Assembly: GCF_020921035.1 (NCBI RefSeq)
Contig: NC_063150.1
Coordinates: 31,295,826-31,359,825 of the forward strand
Direction: 5' to 3'
Source of the DNA: Rhodamnia argentea
Taxonomy: Eukaryota; Streptophyta; Magnoliopsida; Myrtales; Myrtaceae
Length of the DNA: 64,000 nt
Below the pieces are notes generated by a model. The model did no database searches and was not told the origin of the DNA. It was given only the letters and a program-made list of their open reading frames with translations. A program made the translations under genes and the position numbers. Positions 43,101 through 53,645 of this stretch are shown in pieces (position 1 is the stretch's first letter; every line of letters starts with the position of its first letter).

Positions 43101-45150
43101 TACATGACCATCTTTGACGGTGCATGTGAACAGGCGCAAACAGGCTTAGCGAAATCATAGGGAATGTACGAGTCAGTATATATGACCAACCTAACCTGTG
43201 AAGCTCACTAACAAGACAGCTAAGACCCGGAAATGAGGATGATATGGTGTTCAATTCTATCTGAAGCAGTGACTTGGTCTGTTCATCAAGCATATAATCT
43301 GATCGATGCAGACCTAGTCGTATCTCCTGTAGAGAATTGAGAAAGCAAAATTATGTAGCACAATAATCATAGTCAGCAATCAGCATATACTTCTTTAAGA
43401 CAAGGAAAGCAGCCCATCAAAGTGACAAGAACTTGAAAAGCCAATTTTAATTTACTATTGCGACCAAACTGAAGGTAAAGCTTTCACAAAATTCTAATTC
43501 CATGAACTTACATATTTCTTATTAGATTCCATCATCTTGGAATGGATATCTAAGAGTCGAGAGGTGAAAGCATCCACCTTCTTTGTTCTGCAATAAGAAG
43601 AAGTTACATCATGTAACTCAACAGTAAATTCGGACTTGCTTCATCAATGTGAGAAACTTAAAACTGAACTACAAAATAACCACTGAGAAAAAAAAATTGC
43701 AAGGAAGGTAGAAGGGCTCATAATATCCAAATAACAGGTTTTGAGAAAAAAAAAGATGGAAGACCTGAAAAGAGTTGAATTTGTCATGAGCTCAGAAACA
43801 ACCAAGAGCATATGATACAAGCTAAAGCGGAGTGAGAAATAAATCCATAAAATAACACCTAAGAATTCATGTGAAACGATGGTCTTAATCTTGTTGAATC
43901 GGACACTAGATACTTGCAGTATAAGCTACATGCCTAGACATATAGATAAAGCAGAAAACTTCCAGAGGTTCATGCTTGGGTAGCATAAATAATGTAAAAG
44001 GTTAAAGTGAGATTGTTAATACAGCACAGGCCATCAGAAAGGAGAGAAAAAATTATTAAGATTATAGGTCAAATACAGCAAAAGGAGTAAGTTATGCGTT
44101 CCATTGATCATTGAAAATCAAAACAAAATCACTGGCATGTTGGGTTGATATGGCATCGAACTACAACGAGCTCACATCTCAATGGATATAACAGTAACAT
44201 GAGCCGGAAAGATATGCCATGGAACCGATGACCGATCATTTACTTCATTGAAGATTGAGAATACTCATATATAACTAACATCGGTAACTGTTAATAAGTA
44301 CCTGGATAATGAATATTGTAAAAACTTTCCGTCCAAACTCACACGATCAACAAGCTCATTGAAAATAGGAGCCAATTCGCAAGCCTCTCTGAAATGACTC
44401 TCCGGGAATGAGATGGGCAATAGAGCAAACGGAGCATGCACCAGACCGACACCGGGTACTTTTCCCGATATCTGCAACACATCAATATATACTATTGTCA
44501 ATCAAATTATAGAATTAAAAACCCAGTTCAAATTCAACAGGAAACTTCATAAACAGCACATCAGAAAGTCGCATAATCTTTAATTTAAGCAGAGAAAAAT
44601 AGCATCTTTACAATCATCAACCCGAAAACATGCACTTTTCTATGCTAAAATATATGAACTTTGCGATACAATTCAACAGTATTATACCAGAAGAGAACTC
44701 CACAAATGCCTTCATCACAAGCACTTCAAAAAAATGCAAGCTTCTTATCTTCATGGGTACACTGACCTTAACATTTCTGTCGCCAACGACGAGCCCATGA
44801 AGAGAACTCCACACAAGAGCGTCATAAACCATCTTATCAACCAAATCCTGATCAATTTCGACGAAACCCAACGTGGGTTTTCCTGCGACTTCATCGTTCT
44901 TGGTCCCCATCTCGAACCTCGCACACTTCAAAGGGAGAGACTCGGAAAAGATTGAATTTTGGGCAACGGTACTCGTGAATATCGAAACGGGTGGCCCTAG
45001 GATTTTATCTTCTCTCCGAGTTCGGCCAAAAAGGGAAGAGTTTGATTTGGATTTGGACACTTTGGATACGCAAGGAGGAAGAGTGGAAGTCACAGGGACA
45101 AAACGAGGGTCAGTGGAGAGAGCTAGAGAAGATGAATGAACGGCTCCCAT
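40127..45150 (-). CDS. GSH2: Glutathione synthetase, chloroplast/cytosol
   Basis: Second enzyme of glutathione synthesis: gamma-glutamylcysteine + glycine + ATP to glutathione, in plastid and cytosol. Twelve exons in transcript order: 45150-44767, 44471-44302, 43587-43512, 43326-43196, 43058-42936, 42823-42743, 42488-42408, 42319-42250, 41354-41233, 40860-40721, 40628-40436, 40250-40127; 564 residues. Family motifs: [75 protein letters not shown], the glycine-rich ATP loop [14 protein letters not shown] (about residues 447-462) and the C-terminal [20 protein letters not shown]. Residues 1-80 resemble a transit peptide; Met81 (44910) could start a cytosolic form, and an in-frame ATG at 45270 would add 40 residues. 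Intron 6 has AT-AC ends (separate entry). Exons are otherwise GT-AG and all phases agree. Confidence 0.95.
42489..42742 (-). other. AT-AC (U12-type) intron of GSH2
   Basis: On the minus strand the exon ...AGGGAAAG is followed by ATATCCTTC, matching the U12 5' splice consensus ATATCCTTT in 8 of 9 bases. The 254-nt intron ends with TTCCTTAGC (branch-site consensus TTCCTTRAY) about 12 nt before ...TATAACAC|A. Joining AG to A gives [15 protein letters not shown], which is what the family has at this point. A GT-AG alternative (donor at about 42727, acceptor just after TTCCTTAG) is in frame but would add nine residues not known in the family. Confidence 0.82.
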
Positions 45151-45270
45151 AACTCGTTCTCTTTTGACTTGGTTTTCTTGGGATTTTTCAGATACCTGAA
45201 TCTTCTTGGGCACAAATTCACAATGGAGGCATTGCCCCGGCAATAAAGCAAAGACAAATCCGATTTGCAT

Positions 45271-46064
45271 TGTTCAGTTAGTAGCATTCATTCGATTCTG
45301 CTTTTCTTTATTCTATGGGTGGGCTAGCTTTGTGGCCAAATATTCGTATATTCTCCATCTCGACATCATTTTGCAGATTGGACCATGATCTATTTGAGTC
45401 CCCCTTCTTCGGAAAAGTTACACAATAAGTCATAAATAGATTATATGATGGCCAATTAGATTTTAAACATTTCAATTATGTCAATTCAGTCCTAAATATT
45501 GAATTTGTTCAATATAATTCCCGAACTTGAATTAATGAAATGACAATACCGAACATCCAGAGACTAAATTGAACATGTACTAAAATCTAGAGACCATATT
45601 AAATAAATTAAAAGTTCGGGAGCAACATCATAAAATGAGCTAAAGTTCAAGGACCACATTATACGTTAAGCCGAGGTTCATAGATAATTTCTATCGTTAT
45701 CCCTTTATATTGCCTACCATAGAGGCGCATGATTTGTCCTCCAAACCGGATCTCTGCGGAGATTTCTTCAAGTTTCAGGTTTCATAAGAACCATTTCTTC
45801 ACTTTCGGTGTCATGAAAGTTGGTTTATTTCCCTTACCAAAAAAAAAAAAGCTGGTTTATTTATTTAACCAAAAGCTGGTTCATTCTAACCAGTCTTTCT
45901 CCGATGCTGATTCTGCATGCTTTCCATATTCTATCAGGAAGAATACTATGAAAATGCATCGAACCTGGACATGCTTTATAATACTATGAAAATGCATTGA
46001 ATCTGGACATGCCTTTATGCTTCTTCACCAGACACCAGCACAGATCATATGTTGTTTACCGAGA
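45271..46064. other. Upstream side of GSH2; one repeat
   Basis: No gene. Holds the GSH2 promoter region and a family-4-like inverted-repeat segment at 45415-45695. An ORF at 45729-45989 lacks any recognisable feature. Confidence 0.45.
45415..45695. mobile_element. Family 4-like inverted-repeat segment
   Basis: Carries ATTCAGTCCTAAATATTGAA, CCCGAACTTGAATT, AGAGACCATATTAAAT and AAAGTTCAAGGACCACATTA words, the same kind and order as at 31745-32135. Ends are indistinct. Confidence 0.4.
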
Positions 46065-46735
46065 AAACTGTCCAACAAGTCTTAAATTTATTACACTTTT
46101 ATCAATTAAGTACTAAATTTTTTTTTTATTTTACCAATTGAGTCCTAAGTATTTTCATATTTTGCCAATTGAGTTTTTTTTTTTTGTCGAAATATTTTGC
46201 CAATTGAGTTTATCCGATCAATTTTGGTCAGAAATTACAAATGTGAATGCCGGCGGTCCTACGTGACACGATTGGCGCCGACGTGGATAATTTTTAATAA
46301 TATTTTGATTTTTAATATTTTTTGAATTATTTATTTATTTCTTCTCTTTTTCCTTTTCTTCCATTTTTTTTTCCTTTTTCTATTCAAAAGGCCAGCGGCC
46401 CTACAAAGGGTCGATGACCTTCGTTGCCCTCGTTGTGGCCCCTCACCGGCCGTGGGCGAGGGGTTGCGGCCTTAGTGAGGAACCGACACCCCTCACCCGG
46501 GGACCAACGGTCTTTTGAATAGAAGAATAATAAAAATAAAAAGAAAATAAAAAATAAAAAATTGTTTACATTAGCATCGGCCATGTCACGTAGGACGATC
46601 GTCAGCGATTTCCAGCCAATGGACTCAATTAGCAGAACATAAAGACGTTTGTGACTCAATTGAAAAAATTAAAAGGTTTAGAGCTGAATTGACAAAAGTG
46701 CAATAGGTTTATAACTTTTTGGATAATTTTCCCGT
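46065..46735. mobile_element. Inverted-repeat family 1 copy
   Basis: Left end GAGAAAACTGTCCAACAAGTC, right end CTTTTTGGATAATTTTCCC. Inner arms have TTTTGCCAATTGAGTTTATC, CTACGTGACACGATTGGCGCC and TTTTTAATAATATTTTGAT. A GC-rich core (CCTCACCGGCCGTGGGCGAGG) spans about 46390-46510. Confidence 0.78.
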
Positions 46736-47345
46736 TCTTTAATCTATTTTTTTTCTTGTTCAAAATATCTTGTTTATTCTTTCTATTTTATTTGGGTTCT
46801 TTAATAGGAAGAAGTGAACGCTTGATGGCAAAGAAAATGCCTGCTCCTTTGTCTCAATCCTTTATCTATGTCAAATGGAATAAATCCAAGAGAGAGCAAG
46901 CGTTTGCTCATGTCCAACATGGGAAGGCAGCAATAACCAATTACATGTTCTCCCAAAGCATAATGTAATTTATCAGTTTGTCCACGTCAATGAATATGTT
47001 GTAATAAGAGTATAAACAGTTTCCTGAGTTGGAAATCATTTGTAAACATTAGCTGACAGACAATCACCACTCTCAGACCTATCAGTTTGCACAGAAAGTT
47101 CCTGAAGTTCTACTTGTACTAAACGTTTGATGGAAGAATAACACGGCAATAGGCTTCTTCATTTCGCCTACGGACCGCGTCATCGTGATTATCTGGGTTG
47201 AAATTTAGATGCAAAGACCAACCCTTATGTTGAAACAGCTTGCGTTGGAGACAATACAAAGAGAAGAAAGAAAAACTGCTCTATGTGAATCCCTTTACTG
47301 TATTATATACAAATAGACGACTTGTTTCCTCTTTACCCTGAATAC
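46736..47345. other. Intergenic, no gene recognised
   Basis: AT-rich; the ORF at 46756-46968 has a lysine-rich ending but no family features. I see nothing else to annotate. Confidence 0.45.
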
Positions 47346-47972
47346 TCACGATGTCTTGGCTTCATCTGGTTGTTGTGTACTGGGGTCCGATGTCGCATCC
47401 AGGCCCGAACCCATCTTCAGAATAGGCTTGAGAGGCGTTATTATCTCGTTGTCGTCACGCTCCCGCGAGCTCGTCCTCTCTGTTGATCTAATCTTCTTCA
47501 ATTTTCTCTTCCTCCGTTCGATTATCTCTACCTTGTGATCAAAGCTAACGGCCTTTCTCACACCCTTTTCCTGAGACAGATATTCGGGGTTTGGATTTTG
47601 CTGCTCTTTTTCGCCGGGAACATCACAACATGAATGCATTCTCTCCTTGTCGTCAACATCGTCACTGGTGCCGTTTACAGGCGGATGTTTGTCATGATCG
47701 TTTGGAGCCGACTTGCCAGGAAAATTATCCTTCTCCAAACTCAAACCTTGACATGAAAGATTTCGAGCTGAAGGATGAGACTTTCGTTCTGTGCCAGCAT
47801 TGGAACTGCCCTGTGATTCTACGGTGTCGGGCGCTTCGGCTGATTTATTGCTGAGCCTAGGATTGCCCAATGTGATGATCTTGTGAGTCTGCGATGCTAG
47901 GCAATTCATGATGACATTGAATAGCTTTCGGCATATGGTCGGCGATTGGCATTGGTTCTCTCTACGATCCAT
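47346..47972 (-). CDS. Uncharacterised basic protein with PP1-docking-like motif
   Basis: Single open frame of 208 residues with an ATG at 47972. I do not recognise a named family. The N-terminus (RKLFNVIMNCLASQTHKIIT) looks helical; the middle is polar and probably disordered (SQGSSNAGTERKSHPSARN, ending in DDVDDKERMHSCCDVPGEKE). The C-terminal third looks conserved: RKAVSFDHKVEIIERRKRKL, a basic cluster KKIRSTERTSSRERD, then IITPLKPILKMGSG. KAVSF fits the [RK]-x-V-x-F pattern of protein phosphatase 1 docking sites. No signal peptide or membrane span. It lies on the same strand about 480 bp beyond the stop of the NHX gene and has its own start, so I treat it as a separate gene. It may be intronless or have UTR introns. 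Coding status rests on the length of the open frame and its motif-like composition. Confidence 0.6.
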   Translation of the reverse strand: MDRRENQCQSPTICRKLFNVIMNCLASQTHKIITLGNPRLSNKSAEAPDTVESQGSSNAGTERKSHPSARNLSCQGLSLEKDNFPGKSAPNDHDKHPPVNGTSDDVDDKERMHSCCDVPGEKEQQNPNPEYLSQEKGVRKAVSFDHKVEIIERRKRKLKKIRSTERTSSRERDDNEIITPLKPILKMGSGLDATSDPSTQQPDEAKTS

Positions 47973-48454
47973 CTGATAGTACTTTTCTTCGAAGATGTCG
48001 AGTTCGGTGTTCGATATAGAGTTTGCAATAGCGGTAAGAAAGGAGATGTGAAACGTTTGAAGTTGAGTTGCAAGTTAGAATTATTCTGCTTGGGGAACAT
48101 ATTCTTTTCTTTGCTTGGGGTCAATCTTAGCCCAAAAGCTATTACTTAAGCAGAAAGGGAAAGGGATCCATGAAGAGCTCCACAAAGAATTTCTTGCAAC
48201 GATAACCTTCCTTCCCTCTATTTGGTCACTTTATCCTTTTTGAGATATTGAAAAACAAAGTTACATAAACTTGGCGGCAAAGCAGAGGAAACTTATAATA
48301 ACAATTTAAACAGTGCGAAAATTGCGATGAAGTGTCCTCCCCTCTCTTTACAACCGATCTCGAGCTTCCTTGCACATTTATTGATCCTCTAAAAATAATA
48401 CTAATGACTCCTTGGACAAAACAAAAGGAAAAGCAATGGCACTCACCATCTGAT
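47973..48454. other. Spacer between NHX and the uncharacterised gene
   Basis: Contains the presumed NHX 3' UTR and the promoter of the downstream gene, both on the minus strand. No other feature seen. Confidence 0.45.
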
Positions 48455-51400
48455 TTAGGAATTTTCATGACTTTCTTCTGCTACGCTAGTAGGTGATCCA
48501 GGAACAAATGGAGCAAAACCCCTTCCACCAAAGACTGGCCTCATGAATTTGTCGTCAAATTTCCTCCACAAGTAATGGATACTTATGCCTGGGTTCGTCA
48601 TGAGCAACCTCCAGCTTCGCTTTCTCTGATCACTTCGCTGTTCACTCGGGTCGCCGTTTTCAATGAACAGAAATCTCAAGTCCTCTAGGCTTGGATCATC
48701 AGTGGCATCAGAAAGCATCGGTCTCGAGTGCCGTAGCAACAGTGCTTCTATTAGAGGCTTTGTTATGGAACCGAACACCTGTCCGAAAAATTGAAGTGTC
48801 TAATAATATCCAATATTGAGGAGATTCAATCAATAGTACCACCAAATACAAGTGATTTCATGATGTAGACAAAATCATAGAAGAAACTGGATTCATCCTA
48901 GTTGCATTGTAGATCCTTCGTGCAATGTCAAAGGATTCATGGCTTTGCCCTGCTGTTCTGTGAGCAACATGGCAATCTGGTTTTGATATGCATGAAAGAA
49001 AACTTTGGAGATCAACGGAGAGTTAACTTACAACTGTACTAAACAGAACAACTATTATGGTGGAAGTGATCATCAAACTATCTTGCGCTGATGTATCCGA
49101 TGACGATGCAAACTGCAATAAAATTGCATAGATTGAATTGATCAACAAGTTGACAATGCCGGCAAGTAGAGAGTCCTAACTCATGGCAGGGCAAAGCTAG
49201 TTACCTCGCTGTAAGACAATGCAATCGTAACCGCACCTCGCATCAGACCTGCCCACCAAATAATGAACTGAAAACATGAATGGTTAATAATGTGATAAAT
49301 CCTGAGTTAAAGGATGGGATCGATCTCATATTCCACAAGATCACCTGTTGGCGAAACTCGATTTTGGTACCATCTCTACTTTTAATGCAATTCCTGATGT
49401 TTGAGATGGGAAACACGAACGCAGCCCTTCCAACCAATAGTAGTGCAACCAAAGTTGAACTGACGGCAATCGAAGTTCCTGCGCTGAATCAAAAACATGT
49501 GAAGCAAGTTAGGACAGCTCTTCGCACATTACCCCAACAACAGACCTCTGAACTGCAGAGCAGACAAACCATTCAAATCAAACACCGTTGAAGCAGTCTC
49601 AAAGTCATCGTCATGAGAAAAATTAGGGTAGATTCAGTCTAAAGTCCACGCAGTAGACAGGACCAATCAGAGTGCAGGAAGGAAATCTATGGGATTCATT
49701 TTCTTTAGCGGGGTCTGGCATGTGCTTTTTGAGATGATGTTGGCTTGTTCTACTAGAGCGATTCATGATAGTCTGCAATAAATGGTTACGCGCAAAATAT
49801 ACATTTATTTTCAATTTATCTTCTACTACTATAGTTGATCAAGCCACCCATGCACTTTCTCTTTGGAGATCCGATGCAACATGTCCAGTTTTCAACTATT
49901 GATCTGCATAGGAATATGAAGGGGGAAGGTACCTTGCCTTGCTGCTTTTCCATTTATCAATGTCCAAGGCGTCCATCCCAACATATAAGAATATGAAAGT
50001 TTCGGAAATGAATGAGATTGTCGCAAATGCATGCCTGAAATCATCGAACCATTTGAACAGTACGGATGCAGTCAGAATTCCTTTGTCATCTTCTCAGACA
50101 TAACTTGCTAAAACATGATTGGAAACAAGGTGAAGCATAGGTGATGCATACTTAGTTGTTATCCGTGAACTTTCTGTGACGTTGTGCCATGTGTAGTGAG
50201 ACATGACGATTCCACAGAAAAAAACTGTTAATATCCCACTGAGATCCATAAGCTGCACAGACCAAATTAATCAGTTTATGAGATGCAGTATGAACAATTA
50301 ACAGCAGCAATAGACTATAATCTCAACTCCATTTCGCTAAGGCCAGTCATATATTGGTTTCTGAATTGGTGATATATACCTCAGTAAGAAATATCACATG
50401 CTCATTGTAGTTACTGGAGTATAGGGTTAGTAGAGAATTCAGGAAAGTGGGATTGAGATGCAATTGAGAAGCACTAGATTGGAGATTTTCTTGAAATGAA
50501 AGCTTCAGAATCATAGAGTTGAGAAGCTACGGATAGGCTTAAAGCTACTAATGTTTCAAGTTATTCTTAACAGCTTGATTTATAAAATAGAAAGTTTTCA
50601 TGGTTAAAAGGATATATTTACCTCAGCCAACATGTATGACAAATAAGCCATTAGCATCATCAACGCGACTTCGCGATCTGTTGAATGCCTGTTGGTCAAA
50701 TATCGGTAATGTCAAAAGTGTACAATCAGAACCTCTTTCACAAAGTTAGTAGATCCTGTGAAGACTTGGTCGATGCATAAACTAGAGAACTCACTGGGAA
50801 TACCCAGGATTTAAGCAGAACACCAACATATTGGAGACAATGTCTAGAAAACTTCAATGCAAGAAATCTAGAGTGCAGAGAAATGTAACGTTGATGCTGG
50901 AGTCAGAAATAAGTCATGAAACTTTAGTTTACCTTCCAAAGTAAAGTGTCTTTATGATGAAAGCACTCAAAAGTCCGGCCTGAAATAATTAAAAAATTTC
51001 AGCCAGGATAATGCATTTATTAGGAAACTCGAACAATATAAGCTAGCTAATCGAACATTTATGGTAATTTTTGGCTCCAATTATACACAATGCCAGTGTG
51101 ATAGTAAATCATGCTATGTATGATCTTGACACAAACAATTTATTGGTGGATATTTTTTAAAGAAGCCTCTAGAGTCACATTCCACTTCAAGTGCATGAGG
51201 GAAAAACGGGGAATGGTACTATTCTCTGGTGTCTTACACAAGTATGAGGTGTTAGCAGTATATCGCAATGCAGAAAACATATGGGAACTTGTCTGAAAAA
51301 ATGCTTTGCTCTCGATGAATCTCATAATGATCCAGTGCACATAACTAACATGGAAATTAACCATAACTTACCACGATACCAAGAGCGGTACTAGTGAAGA

Positions 51401-52728
51401 ACAGGTAGAGGAAGGTTCCGAGCAGATTTAAAGCTGTAAGGCCACTAATCTTTTTCAAGTCAATTGACTGTACAGCATTATAAAGCACGATAGATGTTGC
51501 ATCATTCACGACTCCTTCTCCAAACACAACACTGTAAAGGAAGGGTGTCTCGTCTTGATTGAGCACCTATAATATCAGATTTATCTTTGTATTAGTGAAT
51601 ATTCTATTGCCATGTAATAAAGCCCTGTCGAAACCGATATTCCAACACGTACCTGTAGCGTGCAAACCGAATCAGTGGCGGAGAGTATTGCACCAACAGC
51701 TGTGCACACATAAAGCCCTCTTTATCAGTGTACGAATGGGTAGATTTAAATTTAAGGAAGTATGTTGATCTACCTAGGTAGTCCTGAACACTGAGGGATG
51801 TCACACCGATTCTCTTGAACACCAAAAATACACCTGCAAATCGCCAATGGGAACCGGCAATATTAAACCACCATGTGAATAAACATAGAATCAGTGACTT
51901 AGCAATGACCAGCTGAGACTTCGGTCCAACAAGCAGTTTGTGACAGTGCTTCTGGACTAATAGCTTCAAGCAAGACAGAAAAACTAAAATAGCATAGCCT
52001 GCTAAGAGTTTGATATCTTACCAAGCGATATGATGCAAAAGGAAATAACAGTTCCGAGCACTCCAAACAACAATATAATCGATATATTCTTGAAGAATTG
52101 CTTTTTCTTGACCTGGAACCTGTAATCAGACGAAGAAATGCAATGGTCAAAATGACAGAAGAAATAAATTTCCTTTTGACTGCTGAAACATGTACCCTAC
52201 AGTTCCTCAATCAACCATTTATTTCAATTCCAATTCCATTATAACCTCTCACAAATATGAGAACTAACATATCGAGTCTGCTACTGCAATCACGCACATG
52301 AGAGAGAGAGAGAGAGAGCATACCCAGCATTGAAGATGATTGGTGGAAGCAAGTAGAGGAAGAAGAGATTCTCACTAAAATTGAGCAACTTAGAACTCTG
52401 CCCTTTACTAACCAGCAAAACCACCCCTCCAGAGCACAATCCCTGAGTACCCACATGATCAAATCATCAATAACCGAACAAGAACGATCGACCAGTCACC
52501 GGAGAGAACTAAAAACGAGTCCTTTTGCACCATAACATCACATACCAACAAAAGGGCAGTGATGGATTCGTTGGCCCACCGGTTCCCGTGGAGGAGATGG
52601 CCAATGATGATGCAAGCACACAGGAGAGCGAAGAACACGCACAGGGCAATAACGGTCGTCAAGTTAAAGAACGACGAGCCCTTGACCTGAACGGGCAACT
52701 GCGACAACGTGGTCTCGAGAACCTCCAT
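48455..52728 (-). CDS. NHX: Class I (vacuolar-type) NHX Na+(K+)/H+ antiporter
   Basis: Exchanges cytosolic Na+ or K+ for vacuolar H+, important in ion balance and salt tolerance. Fourteen exons in transcript order: 52728-52546, 52442-52324, 52119-52022, 51833-51774, 51699-51653, 51566-51372, 50979-50933, 50688-50622, 50252-50152, 50034-49933, 49483-49345, 49267-49205, 49112-49032, 48778-48455; 541 residues, the usual length for class I. Diagnostic sequences: RWANESITALL; the amiloride-site segment FFLYLLPPIIFNAGFQVKKK; AVGAILSATDSVCTLQVLNQ with the ion-binding TD pair; FGEGVVNDATSIVLYNA; REVALMMLMAYLSYMLAE; ILTVFFCGIVMSHYTWHN; FIFLYVGMDALD; IIWWAGLMRGAVTIAL; and the cytosolic tail end KFDDKFMRPVFGGRGFAPFV. 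Exon phases agree throughout. The frame stays open upstream of the ATG to 53100. Closest to NHX1-4 by these motifs; the paralogue is not determined. Confidence 0.95.
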
Positions 52729-53139
52729 GTCTGAGCTTCTTGATCTGAATTTGGCATTTACAACTTGTGTACCTTGGAGAGGGTGCGCTCCAAAACGATC
52801 TTGGGCAGGGGGACTTTTAAAATGGACTGAAACTGAGGTGTGACAAAGACAGCAGGGAGAAGGGCCAGCGCAATGTCCCGTCTTCTGGGTGGGGGGTGCT
52901 GCTTCAAGATTCAAAGCGGAGGGGGAAGACTGGCGGTTGAGGGAAGGGTTGGCATCCAGTGTGTGGGGCACAGATTGACACCAGGCACTGCGACTTGTCG
53001 TTTTATTTATGGGTCTGTAGACCCCCTTGGAAAAAAATCCCATCTGAAAAGTTTCACATTGATGGGAAAATACTGAATGTAACAGACTAATTAAGCTCAA
53101 ACTTCACCGCCCACGTATTTGGACCCGGAACCAATATTT

Positions 53140-53645
53140 CGTGAGGTTATAATATCACGAAAAATCGAAACTAGTATAGTCATGTTGAATTTATCATAAA
53201 CTAATTTTTTTATCGCGAAAAATCTCGATCTAGTACATTTGTAATACTAATTTTTTTTTTTACCATGAAATTTTTCAAACCGATACATCCGTGACAAATT
53301 TATCTTAAACTAAATTTGTTATCATCAAAAATCGCAAACCGATACACCCGTGATAAATTTACCATCCGTTAGTTCCCGTTAAATTAGGTTATTGTCACGA
53401 AAAACTCTAAATTGATACACATGTAATAAACGGATAATAAAAATATCAAATCGGTACACCCGTCAATTGGTACGTGTATATGTCATCCAACTTTAGCGAT
53501 TTAACGGTAAAATTTAACAAAAATTAACGAAGGATAAAGTTGTCATGGGTATATCAATTTGGAGATTTTGATGATCAAAAAATTAATTTGAAATAAATTT
53601 ATCATATATGTATCGGTTTGAAGTTCTTTGTGGCATTTAATCCCA
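53140..53645. repeat. Degenerate tandem and inverted repeat with 'ACCGATACA' words
   Basis: About four imperfect units of the form AAAAATC-CAAACCGATACACCCGTGATAAATTTA occur in a row. The right edge (about 53590-53645) carries the reverse complement (ATCATATATGTATCGGTTTG), so the block is bounded by inverted copies like a small non-coding transposon with internal tandem units. Confidence 0.65.

Noticed and set aside
46756..46968. Short ORF ending in a lysine-rich stretch
   Set aside because: No homology recognised and no supporting signals; it starts at the edge of an inverted-repeat element.
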